From: Diphasiastrum complanatum
Lineage: Eukaryota > Streptophyta > Lycopodiopsida > Lycopodiales > Lycopodiaceae
Reading direction: 5' to 3'
Assembly (NCBI GenBank): GCA_029204225.1
Contig: CM055098.1
Coordinates: forward strand, 5,697,246 to 5,761,245
DNA length: 64,000 bases
Made by a program: the position numbers and the translations under genes. How positions within the stretch are numbered: the stretch's first letter is position 1; every line of letters begins with the position of its first letter. Below the pieces are notes generated by a model that saw only the letters and a program-made list of their open reading frames with translations, was not told where the DNA came from and searched no databases. This document shows, in pieces, positions 48,000 through 60,640 of the stretch.

Positions 48000-48504
48000 C
48001 ATAGTTGCCCATTCCGGAATGCGTTCTGGAACGCGTTCAGTTCTAGAACTTGAACAAAAAAAATTTGAAACAAATATGAATTTTTTTAACAAGGAAGAAA
48101 ACAGCGATAGATGCAGATGCCATCTTTCTTCTTTGATCTTCTATCCCACTGTCCAAATCTCATGAATGATTCCCTACAGAAAGAAACAGAATAAACTTTT
48201 CCGTGGGTTGACGATCTGATGCTTGTTGAGGAGTGATTTCATCTCGATTACTGTGCACCGTCTGTCGGCTGCAAGTGAAATCTGTAAGGGTAGCCAACTA
48301 ATTTGCAAATTGCGGCTGCCTTGATGCTATCTTAGCTGAAGAAATGGACTGACTGGATGAACGAAACCGCCTACCGTGGAGCAAATATTTCATTCTTAGC
48401 TTCCAGGTTCAGTGAGAACTCTGGGGGCCGGACCTGTTTTTTTTATATTAAAAAAAAAAGTTCCAACCCAGCACGTTCTGGAAGCGTCGGAACGGATTTC
48501 TAAG
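48000..48504. mobile_element. hAT-type non-autonomous element, 505 bp
   Basis: CATAGTTGCCC start and TTTCTAAG end, flanked by GAAATAAC at 47992-47999 and 48505-48512. Subterminal GTTCTGGAACGCGTTC-type palindromes match the other two family members. No transposase frame. Confidence 0.88.
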
Positions 48505-49042
48505 GAAATAACATATAAAAACTTCATACTAAATTCTAATTTCTCAGAAAGAAATAATACTTGATAGCGTGGCGTATTATGAATGCTAATTGCTACACAT
48601 TCTGATAGCACAATTATTGAAAAGTTTAGTTTTTATCGGGTTATATGTGCAGGATACAACAAGATCAAATCAAGATTTTAATAATGACTGATCAGATGAG
48701 ATCACAAAAACATACATTTTCAGTAAGTTATTTTTTCATTGTATCACTATCTATTTCAAAACTTTTTATGTACATGGTACAAAACTAAAAAACATGTCTA
48801 TCTTTAATAATGAAAATTTTACGAATAGGACTTGTAATCGTTTCAAAAATCACAATATTTTACAAGATTATTTGGATATTAATCACAACAACAGTAAAAA
48901 AATGATTTAAACATATCAACAAAGATGTACACCATTGTATATCAACATAGTTATTAGATGTAAATATTGATGTTAGTTTATTATCCGATTTAGAATATAT
49001 TAGATAGATAAGATTCTTTATCACATCAATATATATTAAAAT

Positions 49043-49910
49043 CTTAGTTGCCCGTTCCGGAACGGAACAAGTTCTGGAACGCGTTCCGTTCCGGAACAGG
49101 ACCAAATTTCTCCATTGCACCTCAATTCTGTGCTTTCGCGAGGCTACCCCTTCAGTCTTCGGGAAGGCGTGCCTCAGCTCTGATGCATAGCGGAGTGATG
49201 GGGCAAAAATCTGTATACTGAGTCCTGACATTCTCGCTTCCTTTGCTGTGCTTTGCTTGCTCTTTCTTATAAACTAAGCACTCGTTCTTCTGCTCCTACC
49301 GGTTGCGCGAGCGCTGCTTGATCTATCGGGGAGAAAGGGCCATGAAGCCAAGCTAGCATCAGTGGCAGGGTGAAATCAGAGAGAGTTGTAAGTGGAGAGC
49401 TGCAGATTGGCTGGCGGAGGCATAGTGAAGTGATCATTTGCAGGATCAGTGAGGTCCATGAAGTGAAGGGAATGGGGCAGGAGCGTAAGAAAGATCAGGG
49501 AGCTTTGCCTTCCTACAACGCAGTGCCTCTTCCCTCATCCTTGTATTCGCCTTCGCCTTCATCTCTCATCTCTTCCCCAGCGCCCATAGCAAGCGCAGCA
49601 TCATCGTCTGGGCGTTGGAGAAGCCAAAAAGGTTCCACGCGTGCTGTTGCTTTTGCAAACTTACTGTTCATTACTACGAAATGGCTTTTTATTCTGAGGG
49701 ATCGACATTCTTCCTTTTGACAAACAAGGGGGATCAGGCATTTGTATTCCACAACCTCGAGATATATTGCTTGCACATCAGCTGGCGAATATGCTCATCT
49801 CTTGAAAGTAGAAAAGATCACCTGTTTTTTTTTTAATTAAAAAAAGAACGTTCCGACCCAGTACGTTCCGGAACGTACAGTACGTTAAAGGGTCGGAACA
49901 GGTTTCTAAG
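49043..49910. mobile_element. hAT-type non-autonomous element, 868 bp
   Basis: CTTAGTTGCCC start, GGTTTCTAAG end (CTTAG TIR), flanks ATTAAAAT and ATAAAAAT (7 of 8 match). Both ends carry CGTTCCGGAACG palindromes. Internal frames at 49370-49720 and its complement show no transposase motif. Confidence 0.8.
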
Positions 49911-50436
49911 ATAAAAATGTACATAGATAAATTTCAAGTTATGTTTTGTTGATTAAATTCATGCTGCTCCAAGCATTATTACATTGTACATACTACAAGT
50001 ATATTGAAGTTACTGCTTTTGTACATGAAATATATTTAGAAGAGGATTATTAGTTAAAACTTGAATGCATATAGTTTTTCTTATCAATAAAACATGATGT
50101 TCGTTTTTCACTTTCAGCATTTGTCCATGTAGGTTCATCAATTGGTCGATGCTAATCTTCACAAAAATCAGTTTGTACCTTTCCCGTTCCTAGGCACATG
50201 CCCTAAACCCTAAACATTTGAGGATCATTAAAAACCATAGCAATCATTTTGATTATCTCAATGAAAATAAATCAGTGATAGCCTACAAGCCACTGAGAAA
50301 AGTTACTTGAAGCGATATGAAATATGAATATTCTTTGAATTTTAGTCAAATAACAGGATATAACCAGATCTTACTGTAATATTTCACTCCAGTACAGAAA
50401 TTTTTGATAGAAATGATAAAAAGTTCAAGAACATAC

Positions 50437-53400
50437 AGACACGAAGAAGCAGCTCCTGAGAACAATGCAGCATTGTGAACTGTCCCCACGACTGATTGTG
50501 CAGCGATGTCTCCTTGACTTGCTCCTACAGACCCTCGAGGAAGACAATGTAATTAAATGTCATACAAATGCAACCACAGAATCATTTTAAACAAATTTGG
50601 TCTACTAGCTTACTACAAGCATTACGCAACCTTCATTTACACAAAGTTCCAAAGATTGTGAAACATATATCTGATATATCCATTTGGAGGAAAAAAATAC
50701 CTGATACAAGCTCTGATTCTTTCACACCAAGAAATGGTTGACAGGATGCATTGACTGAATCATTTACATTTTCACCACAAACGAGAAGATCATATGTTAC
50801 AAACACATATCATCTTTGCACAGTTAGAGCTTACAACATGCTGCTCATTTCTGTCTGCTGGTCAGGATGGTGGGTCCGCTTCAGGCTAGTGCATTTAATT
50901 ACTTGAAGCCTTCAGAAGTTCTATAAAGCCGACTTGCTCCCATCTTTCGACCCACTCCAAATTGTCCTTGTCTGCTTTCTTACATTGTGCTATATTCTGC
51001 TCCATTGCAGAGCATCCACAGGCACCTCGAAGAGTTGCAGCTAGGATAAGGTTTGAACGTGCCAACAACTTCACATTATTGGGCGACGACACAAGCCCAT
51101 AAATCGCTGACATCATAAAAATAACATGAATTTACCAGATTAAATATATTTTTGATCAAGCTAGACAAATACTCAAATGATACCCTTTATTCTATGGAAC
51201 CAGCAGAAAGTCTTGAGCCATCAACTCTAAAACGCGAAACTTCTTCAATAGAAAATATCACTAAGTCACATTTCCTTTTCTACACTGATGAGGTGATCAA
51301 AACAATAGAATTTGAGTTTCTAATTGATATCATCCACTTCACTATGAAACCTATATCGTAACACAACAGGGATATGTAACAACTGCACAGATCAAACTTA
51401 TTTCTCCTTCATGTATCAATTCCCTGCAAAGGGCCAATCACAACCCAGATGCCAGTAAAAAGAGTCATTCCAATATTCAAAAGGCTGAAGAACCTGTTTC
51501 AATTTTAGTGGGAACTTTTTATGTCTTTTTATAGAGACATACGGCTGAACAACGAGCACATGGAAAAAGCCGACCTTGAGCAACTCTCAACAATAAAAAT
51601 CTTCCAAGGAGCAGCAACATTTCAGTACATAACACATGCTATGGAACTCGTGGTGGAGGCCTCTATCTATACCCACGAGCTGTAGAACCCAATTGTATCA
51701 TAATTTGGAGTCCACCTCTTGCAACTGAGTGAACCACAATCTATAATGATTTGAGTTCTACCTCTTACTAGATAATAGGAGGCCTCTTTATTAAAAACAT
51801 AACTCAAGTTGAGAGAGTCTAAATTACTAGCTCCCACATGGCTATCCATCTTTCCGGATTTACCCTGAGGTTCACAGAATATTCATTTAGCCTAGCACTA
51901 ATAATTCTCGTGCTCTCAAACTCGGCTCTCAACTTCATCTCTGCTGGAAAACCCTTTTTGAATGATGAGACACTGCATCGACACGTCAGGGGCATGGCAT
52001 CAACTAACATTGGAAGGCATGGATATACTCAAGAGTTTCGATAATGGTACCTTGCCTACGATAGGTTTAGGTATCGGTATGGCATGGATTTGCCCCATAT
52101 ATGAGTACCGATCCACGCTATCCGCTGTTTGAGAATTGCAGTCTATCTAACATGATGACTTTTCAAGTACATATGCTTCAATTCTAGAAATTGATATGGA
52201 TCAGTACCATAAAACTGATCAGAATGGCGGAATGCTTTGATACGGGACTTGCCTTCAACAAAGTATTAAAAACCTACATCTGATGGAACAAGGCATAAAC
52301 CAATGGAAAACAGCAGCTTCTTGTCACAAACCAGAAAAGAAAGTCTCTCACACTCATCAACCCAAGCTGCAAACAGACCAGAATGAATGAGTAACACTAA
52401 GAAAATATCATAGGTGCAAGAACGATTGTATAGTGCGAAAATGCAAATCAAATACAGCACTGGCCTGGGTTTTCTCCTGTTAGTAACATGGAATCCATAG
52501 TATGGCTATGCAGGTGTAATGTATATTATAAAATAAAAATTGACTTCACATCATTTCATCACCATCTTTTCTTGCATTATGGTTGTTTGGAGCCATCACC
52601 TATAAATCTCACCAGACTACATCCTGTGACATGCAGAAGCTCCAAAAGTGAAAAGAGTCTATGGGGGATTTTATGTTACATTTTTTCAAGAGATTACACT
52701 GTATAATTGACAAATCCTAGTAACAAACAATCGTGATTCGAAGCCCTCCAAACCGATTCTCATTATTTCACAATTTCGATTTCTCATTATTCTTCACAAT
52801 TTCTCAAAAAAAATGTTTTATTTTATTGTTTAGCTACAGAACAATTCAATTTTGCAGAAAATCACATCCAATGGATACAAATCGCGGTTCGAATCAACTC
52901 GTAACTATGATATAAAGTAATTGTGTTGATAACAAGTTAGCCATTCACACAGTGGCAGGCAAAATAGAGGTACCATTTTAGTGGGTCCCCAGCATTTGCC
53001 AATGTGACTGTTGACACTTAGGTATATCAATAGAATCTGCGGTAGATTAAAATATAACTAAGCATACACCATTCCATGACTACGAGCATCAAATTAATTA
53101 CCATGTAAAGGTGTAGTAGAAAAATACGGCTCCATAGACAATTGATAGGGAACCGTGGGATTTACCTTGAACTGGAAGAAGGGACTTCATCCTAACAGCT
53201 GTGGACCGGACATCCAAGAGAAGGATAATCTTTAGAGCTGTACAGGTAAAACCGTCAGAATGTGCCCAGAAACAAAAAAAAGTATCCCAAGTAAAAACTT
53301 ATCTGTCTTATGCAAGATAAATAAACATTCTTCAAAACCCATCCGTTTGCAACATATATAAGAAGATTCCAGTACTTAACCTAGAATATGTGAAATGGAA

Positions 53401-53557
53401 GCTTCTGTGATTTTCGTCTGCTCCATTCTCAGGTACTGCAATCTGGAACTTGGCCATTCTTGCAATGTGTTTTTAGCTTGAGCCACCATAGACCTATCTG
53501 CAGCTGGTAGCACATTAATTCCTCGCCCATTCCAAAATCTAGTAAGTCCGTGCACAC
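50437..53557 (-). CDS. Unrecognised multi-exon plant gene, internal exons
   Basis: Five consecutive exons can be joined with GT-AG sites and matching phases: 53557-53381, 53237-53166, 51106-50903, 50754-50701 and 50524-50437 (about 198 residues, no stops). The translation includes FWNGRGINVLPAADRS, NTLQEWPSSRLQYLRM, LKIILLLDVRSTAVRM, AIYGLVSSPNNVKLLARSNL, GACGCSAMEQNIAQCKKAD, ERWEQVGFIELLKAS and GDIAAQSVVGTVHNAALFSG. Helical, Leu/Ala-rich segments recall ARM/HEAT-like repeats, but I do not recognise the family. Both ends are missing: the start lies beyond 53557 and further exons lie below 50437. The 2-kb third intron holds the gene-end repeat at 51610-51994. The donor at 50902 (GTAATT) is the weakest link; reading through it gives a stop two codons later. 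Confidence 0.65.
51610..51994 (-). repeat. Duplicated 3' end of an unrecognised gene (copy B)
   Basis: Partner of 34725-35107, with few differences. Inside an intron of the gene above and in the same orientation. The minus-strand coding end MWELVI* at about 51834 is shared by both copies. Confidence 0.5.
52070..52114 (+). other. TGGATT-loop hairpin in host intron
   Basis: ATCGGTA (52073-52079), GGCA, loop TGGATT, TGCC, then after a 3' insertion TACCGAT (52106-52112). Same inner stem and loop as the PLE-tail hairpins, but with a different outer stem. Confidence 0.55.
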
Positions 53558-53593
53558 CTAAAGTTCAAATTTCAAAGCAGCATTTAGGCATGA

Positions 53594-53596
<3 letters not shown>

Positions 53597-53654
<58 letters not shown>
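53597..53654. repeat. CT microsatellite, 58 bp
   Basis: Pure CT run upstream of the minus-strand gene exons. A Ser/Pro-rich plus-strand frame follows (53686-53994); it matches nothing I know. Confidence 0.95.
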
Positions 53655-53657
<3 letters not shown>

Positions 53658-54545
53658 CCCGATGGCTCCTGCCATCTGACCAGCTATGGCTCTGCTACAG
53701 CGGAAGCGAGTCTTCCATCGATGCTGCCTACTCCATCGCTGCTCCAGCGTCCCTTCTCCTTCTGCACCTTCTACAGCTCCATCTATGCTTCAGCCATCTA
53801 CTGCTGCTTCTTCAACTCCTCCTTTGCATGTTGCAGTTCCTATCTCCCCATCAAATCCTATTCTTGGTAATAGTGAACTTACTTTAGCTCTACCTTTGAC
53901 TTCGAATAATCCAGATCTGAATAATCCAAAAGCACTTCTGCCTCCATCCTTCATGATCTCCGTTCTTCGTGCTAATCAGGAAAGAATATGTTAGTACCTT
54001 AACAACCATCGAAACATGGATAATAGTTTAAATCCCTTTATGGGTTTTCAATCCTTTATAAACAGGGTTTTCTACAAGAAGCAACTTTAAGCTTTTATAA
54101 ATTTGCTTTGCTTTCAACTTAATGAGTTAAGTCTTCTTGGTTTCTTGGGGAATCGCGACACCCCCCCTGTCACATTACATCAAAGGTTTAGTAATAAAGA
54201 GAGGGGGAGGGAGGTACTAATACCCCCTCCCCAAAAACCAACACTTGAAGATTGTTGCCTGCGCAGGCAGCATGACGTTGCTTGCGCAGTAGCTGCTGCA
54301 AGAAATCCCAAGGGAGGGATGAAAACCTCCCCCCCCCCCCCCCCGGTTCCCGAGGCCCGCTGTCCTGCACGCGGACAGTGTATGGCTCAGCCTGTCTGCG
54401 TGAAAGTGGGGCAATAACATCTTTTTTTTTAAACCAAAAAAAGTATTTTGAAAGGGGGGGGTTAATACAAACACATTTTAACATATGGTAAATAACAGTA
54501 ACCTATCTATGTAGTGATTTGAGGTGCTAAGAGCTTGCTTTTGCT

Positions 54546-55650
54546 TTGTTTCAAGAACTTCAGTTGCTTGATTTTGCAAAGCTTCTTGTACATTGCTTTG
54601 TTTTTGCTACCTATTCTGCTATGGCATCTGCAAGTAACTCCAGTCAAGATTCACATAGACTAGATGCAATATGTTCCAAGGTGGATGCTATCGAAGCCAC
54701 TCTTAAGCTGATTTTGGAGCAACTCATAGGTATAGGGGCTAGTGTTCCTGAAAGAGTTAGTGGTACGGCTATGGAAGCAGAAAGGACATTGTCAGCGGAC
54801 CATGAAGCTAAGTTGGGGTTTCGAAAGAAGAAGCTACCTACTATCAAGGAACTAAAACCTCCGAAGTTCACTAGAGCAGTATCTATGAGAATCACAGATG
54901 TCGTTGAAATTTGGTTTCAAAAATGGGAGAAAGCATTCCAGATGTGTGGCATAGACAATGAGACTGAGATGATTGTTGAAGGCACATATCGTTTTCAAGA
55001 GTCAGCAGAAAGGTGGTGGAGGAAGGTGGAAAAGGATGACCTAGTTCCAACCACATGGGAGGCATTCCGGCAAACGTTTACGCAAAATTGGGTGCCTATG
55101 GATGAAAACAATAGAGCCATGCAATAATGGAATTATTTGATGCAAGGTAACTTGAGCGTGCAGAATTATGCACCATCGAAAGGCTTTGTTACGCATTCCT
55201 CAGGAAGTTCCTATGTACATGCAAGTAATTCACTTTGTGGAGGGACTTCGAGAGAGTATTCGCCCTTTCGTGCAGAAGGAGCAATCTCATGCCATCCAGA
55301 TGGCTTTGTATTATGAAGATGGAAAAAGAGGCTCGGATCCTGTTGCGGTAGCTGGTACAGGTGGTCAGCAGCCTTAGAGACGCAAGGGCAAATGGAACAA
55401 AAAGAGAAAATTTGAAGGTCAAACCAGTCAGTGGCAAGCTCGGGGTGACCAAAAGGGAAAGGGTGCAGGGGGCCCCAAAGGCAAAGGGTTGTATAAGCAG
55501 CCCAATGCCCAAAAGGGTCAGCTTCCTTCAATGTTGTCGCCTCTAGACCAAGAACGTGCAAAGAGGGAGAACCTCTGTTTTGGATGTTTGGGGCAGCAAA
55601 GGTGGAAGGAATGTCCACGGAACTTGATGCGGACCATGTATAATCTTTAG
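54546..55650 (+). pseudogene. Ty3/gypsy gag
   Basis: The main frame (54546-55127; a likelier start is the Met of MASASNSSQDS at 54621) has a coiled-coil-like start (SKVDAIEATLKLILEQL), then PPKFTRAVSM, VEIWFQKWEKAFQMCG and ESAERWWRKVEKDDL with TWEAFRQTFTQNWVP, the gypsy capsid signature. A stop and frameshift near 55125-55170 precede QVIHFVEGLRESIRPFV, and a further stop precedes a basic linker with a degenerate knuckle CFGCLGQQRWKEC, where the usual His is Arg. No protease or RT follows by 55.9 kb, and the LTRs are not identifiable. Confidence 0.8.
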
Positions 55651-56739
55651 GTGGACCAGATGAACCAGGGTGATGACCCTATGACAGTGGAAGAGATCGA
55701 GGAAGAAGCCAATCCACATGTTCCACGCCTCATGAATGTCTCAGTGGTCAGGAGAGTGGACAACTCCACCAGCGCTTTTGTCAAAATCGGCTCGCCAAGG
55801 GTATCAATTTCCTACCACTTCTCTCATTGTTATGTGAGGACAGCTGTGTGGTAGAGATGTTCAAGTTCTATTTTGTTGAACTTATAAACCTAGTCAACTG
55901 AATAGTACATGCCACATGGTCAATAATTGGGTCCAAATTTTTTAAGGCCCAAATACTTAGGCAAATTTTTTGGATCTAAGTTCCAAACTCGTGGTGAAGG
56001 CCTTCTTGCATGATGATGCCTATGACTCCACTTGGGTTTGGTAGACCCCCATGCACATGTGCATGGGGGAGTACTAGTTAGATTTCCACCTATTAATATT
56101 AGATGTGGCATGCATGTGACATGCAAGTGACATGCAAATGCATGCATAGAAATCGGACACTTGGCATTTGCATGCCAAACCATTGTACATTCAGAAAGTC
56201 TATTTGATAGAGGAAATCACTCTACTACCACGAGTTGGAGAGAGACGGATTTGGATGCTCACAACTAGAATTATTAGCAAAGGTTCAATCAATGCTTGAA
56301 ATGTTAGAGTTACCTAGCGCCTTAAAGGAAGCCCCTTTAACATTTTTCCTTTTCTTCGGGCACTAGATAGAATGAATGGATTGAGAGACCTCTCCTCCTT
56401 GTATACCTCTAAGGAAGGAGTCTCCAAGCCTAGCACACATCCTGGAACATGACAAGTTTACGAGTCATTACTCAAGTCAACGGGCCCAGTCAACATTCGG
56501 TTTCAATTAGGTTTGGGACCCAAGGGAATTGGGTCCCTAACAATTCCAGACCTGCCACCAAGGTCACAAGAGGAGGATATCTACTCACTGCTCCACGATG
56601 AGGCCTTATTTTCTTCAACTTAATTCCAACTTCCAACTTAGAATTTGGTATTTACTATTAAATTCACGAATCACAAAATTTGAAAGTTCAAAGCTCAAAC
56701 TTGTAACTTGCAAGTTCTAACCTTTGTCCATCCTTGTGT

Positions 56740-56985
56740 GCAGGGTCTACCACTCGAGCTGCTTCATGTCATAGAGCTGCCAGAGCAAAGGAAGCGGGTG
56801 CTGCAGGTCCAAGCTCTAAAACAGTTGAGGAAGAGGAGACAGAGGCCTTAGAGGATGAGGATGAGAGTCAGGAGTCCTCGGAGTGTCCTTGGGGCCAGAT
56901 GAGAGTCTAAGTGGCGATGATGAGGGTCTAGAGCCAGAGCCAGAGCCAACAGTTGCATCACAAATGACTAGGAGGAGGCTACGTT
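56740..56985 (+). pseudogene. Possible acidic C-terminal coding remnant
   Basis: Reading from about 56745: STTRAASCHRAARAKEAG, a Glu/Asp-rich run (VEEEETEALEDEDESQE), a one-base shift near 56910, then EGLEPEPEPTVASQMTRRR and a stop. It looks like the tail of a nuclear or transposase-like protein. An AG before GTCTACC (56746) could be a splice acceptor. No family assigned. The 57.0-58.1 kb stretch has nothing that I can support. Confidence 0.25.
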
Positions 56986-58165
56986 AGATATTACTAGTTA
57001 GCCTTTAGCTATTAGGATTCAGCTACACTTCCTCACTATTTGGGCTTTACTATTTAGGAATTAGGATTTTACTTTTAGGTTGTTTACACGGTGCAGACTA
57101 GTAGATACTAGATATTGTAAGTTGTAACACTTTCTGATTTGCTATGAAAACTGTAAATAACCGAAATAGGGAGTAAAAGCTATAACACCTACATTCTAAC
57201 CAATCAGTGTGAATGCACCAATGAATCTTACTGCAGTCATCCCAAACATTCCCAAACCATCAGCCACAACAATCGCTACTTTATTTGTACAAACCCTTGC
57301 ATAACATAAAGCGGAGCATGTTAATGAAAAAGTAACTGGGGAAGAACATTCCCAACCCCACACCATTAGTCATTACATGAAATCCACTGAACTAGGTGAA
57401 TATCCCAATCTGAAACAAAAGAGAGATCGATTTTTGAAAATGTAACAATGGATAGAACGAGAACAAGCCAAGGTCCCCATAGGAGACCTAGATAAAAGGA
57501 TAGACCAGCAGGCCGACGTCGAATCTACTACACGTGCATGTCAACCTTCAAAAGAACCCTTGGAATTTGATGAATTCCCAACCGCCACCATAAATCCTGA
57601 TATAGAAGGGAACAAAGCCACTACTATGTTGCCATCAGCCAAGTTACCCTCTGCTCAGGGACTTTGCTAAAACACTCCAGACCCTTATGCCACGCCCTTG
57701 CTAGTTGGCTAGACTCCTGTGTCAAACCCACACTAGTTCACTCTACAACACGACAGGACAAACCTTTTGACAAGACACAAGTTGTAATGACGATGGTGTC
57801 ATTTGGGAGGCCAAACAAAGTGACGTTACATTGCAACATAAAGCATATGCCCAAGAAGGCGTCTTACTCAAAGTAATTATCCATAATACGAGAGTAATTT
57901 TGAGTCCACGTGCTGTCCATCTACTTGTGCAAGCCGTCTTACTTTCTAGTGCGTGCCTTGAATGTTGTATGCCATATCCAATAGTAAGTTATGGAATGTG
58001 TATATCCATTGCTTGCCTATAATGGATTGTGTGTGGTAGATTACCATTTGCTTAATTTAGTTTAACTTATGGAATGAGTGGTGTGTAAATATAGTATTGG
58101 GTGGTAGTTTAGTGAGTATTGTGTGAAGGCTAATATGGGTGTGGGATCCGAAAAGGGAATGGGGT

Positions 58166-58708
58166 GGTTAATCTAGTGTTCCCATACTTGGTTCATGATG
58201 TTTTCATCTCTTTGGTTGTGAATGTACAAGAAATACTAGTGCTCAATATGTCTTCTTACTCTATTTGTCTTCTTGAAGGTTAGTAGGAAACACTGAGAAA
58301 AAATAGGAAATAACCTATTCCCAAAAAAAAGACCTTTTTGAAAAAAGTGGAGTCTCTTTAACGTTCAAAATGGCCACACCTTTTGGTTAATCTAGTGTTC
58401 CCATACTTGGTTCATGATGTTTTCATCTCTTTGGTTGTGAATGTACAAGAAATACTAGTGCTCAATATGTCCTCTTACTCTATTTGTCTTCTTGAAGGTT
58501 AGTAGGAAACACAAGGCTCCATCCCCAAGGCTCCTAATTGGACCATACTCAACTCGCCATTGTACTACAAGACACCTAAGAGTTGTCTCTCCTCCTCCTA
58601 CCACGGTGCCTTCACAATGAGAAAAAATAGGAAATAACCTATTACCAAAAAAAAAGACCTTTTTGAAAAAAGTGGAGTCTCTTTAACGTTCAAAATGGCC
58701 ACACCTTT
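58166..58708. repeat. Interleaved direct repeats A-B-A'-x-B'
   Basis: Segment A (58166-58293, GGTTAATCTAGTGTTCCC to AGTAGGAAACAC) recurs at 58385-58513. Segment B (58295-58388, GAGAAAAAATAGGAAATAAC to GGCCACACCTTTT) recurs at 58619-58708. A stretch of about 105 bases lies between A' and B'. The copies are almost identical. Confidence 0.9.
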
Positions 58709-58903
58709 TCAAAACCGAATCGTAACCCTTTCAGTAAAACCTTATTTGGTGTCAATAGCTCTGGTTCACGGATGGGTGATAAGTGTGCAATTACCTTATG
58801 GAGATCGGCTAATTAGTTTCCTTATAGTTGCTAGCCAGGCTATATCTCTAGCCATGGGACGGTGCCAATGAAAATCGAGAGTGATGGCTAGTGGTCTGGG
58901 AGA

Positions 58904-59960
58904 TTAGTCATCGTTAGAGGCTTGATTAGGGAGGACTTGGTGTCGATAGCTCCAGTGCACAAGGGTGAGTCGGTGGTGACCATGAATGATGAGGACACCT
59001 ACAAGAAAGAGGTGGACCTCGCCTAGTCTCCTACTAATGGTAAAAGGACCACAATACCTAGGAGACAAGTTAGCACACACTCCTGATTTGAGGGTTTTAG
59101 AGTCAACTGGGACTCGTAAATAGACTTTCTCACCAGCAAAGAACTGCACATCCCGTCTATGTGGATCTGCATAATGCCTAGCCCAATCCTGGGATTGCCC
59201 GATGCTACGCTTAGCATGTTCTATCATCTGGTTTAGGTCTTCTAAAAAGTTTCTAGCTGCTTCAACTTTTTCTAGTTTAAACCCCACAGTTGTGAGCAAG
59301 CATGGCTGAAAACCATACATCAGCATGAATGGGTTGTATCCCGTAGCTGAATGTTTGGTACTTTTATAAGCAAACCCTGATATCGAGAGATATTCCTCCC
59401 AATTAGTCTGCTTTTTACTAATGTATGCACGAAGCATATCCTCCAACACTTGATTTACTCTTTCTCTTTGATCGTCCGCCGTCTGTGGATGGTCGGTAGT
59501 ACTCATGTTTAGTTTAGTATGGAGATGAAAGAATACTGCCCTCCAAAAATTTCCATTAAACTTACTGTCCCGGTCGTTGACTATGCCGGAAGGGACACCG
59601 TACAATTTAAAAAGCGCATCTATAAACAACCTTGCTAACTTTGGAGCACTGACGGTTGTTTTAGTCGGAATAGAGTGAGCCATTTTGGTCAAACGGTCAA
59701 CTGTGACCCAAAAAGCGTCATTACCCTTTTGGGTCTTAGGCACGTTTGCTATGAAATCCATGGAAATATTGTCCCACTTACCAGCTGGTATATCTAAGGG
59801 CTCTAAAAACCCTCCTGCCTTTAGACGCTCTGCTTTATTAACTTGACACTTCTGGCAACTAAGTACATACTGCTGGACGTCCTTTTTCATACTAAACCAG
59901 AAGAATTGCCTCCGAAGAAGCTCATAAGTCTTTTGAATGCCTGGGTGCCCCGCACTAGGA
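58904..59960 (-). pseudogene. gypsy integrase
   Basis: DSPSAGHPGIQKTYELLRR and CQKCQVNKAE make the HHCC zinc finger; a frame change lies near 59890. The core has NISMDFIANVP (first Asp), YGVPSGIVNDRDSKFNGNFW (second Asp) and ERVNQVLEDML (catalytic Glu). The normally invariant TDGQTE is altered to TADDQRE. The C-terminal SPRYCGPFTISRR is followed by a frameshift; no chromodomain is visible. Confidence 0.85.
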
Positions 59961-59986
59961 CTGTCATGAGACTCACACAGGACCTA

Positions 59987-60640
59987 CTACCTGGGGACAC
60001 ATACTCCATTTCTATAGAGCAAGTACTCATCCTGAATGGAATACTGTTTCCATTTGAATCCTTGAGTCATCTGACCATCAACAGTTGCAGTTTGCTTGGG
60101 TAATACAGGCTCTGAGTCCTCAACGTCATCTAACGTATACTCGGACTCATCATCCTCAACGAAAGCTGCCGTATTCTTGGATGAACTGGCACTAGTCCCA
60201 GGAACTAGTTTCGAAGTCTGTAACTGTCTGCTCTGGACTGACCTCCAGATAGTAGAGAAGTAAGCATCATGCTGGCACTTCCCTTTCAAGGACTCGAGCA
60301 ACTCACTACGAATCTGAGCAAAACTCAGCTCGTTTATCATAGACATTCTACTAAGGGCATCTGCTACTGTGTTGAACTTCCCTCGTCTATATCTGATAGA
60401 CATATCAAACTCTTGCATTAACTCAGTCCAACGAGCTTTCCAACCTCTAAGCTCAGGCTGATTGCAAAGGTATCTAAGGCTTTCATGGTCTGTCAGGACC
60501 TCAAAGTTGGCACCATACAAGTAATGCCTCCAAGTCTTAAGGGCATGAACTATGGAGAAGAGTTCCTTTTCATAGGCACTATACCTAGTCTGTGTTGGTT
60601 CGAGTTTCTTACTCTCGAAGGCAGCTGGTCGTCCATTCTA
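59987..60640 (-). pseudogene. gypsy RNase H and linker
   Basis: Reads [46 protein letters not shown] and YGANFEVLTDHESLRYL, then RWTELMQEFDMSIRYRRGK and NTVADALSRM, the gypsy RNase H with its ETDAS and TDHESL aspartates. One stop lies near 60640. The linker to integrase is acidic (DDESEYTLDDVEDSEPVL). Confidence 0.8.

Noticed and set aside
54165-54480. Element with TACCCCCTCCCC and GGGGGGTTAATA ends and a 16-base C run
   Set aside because: The inverted ends are imperfect and homopolymer-driven, and no target duplication can be fixed.
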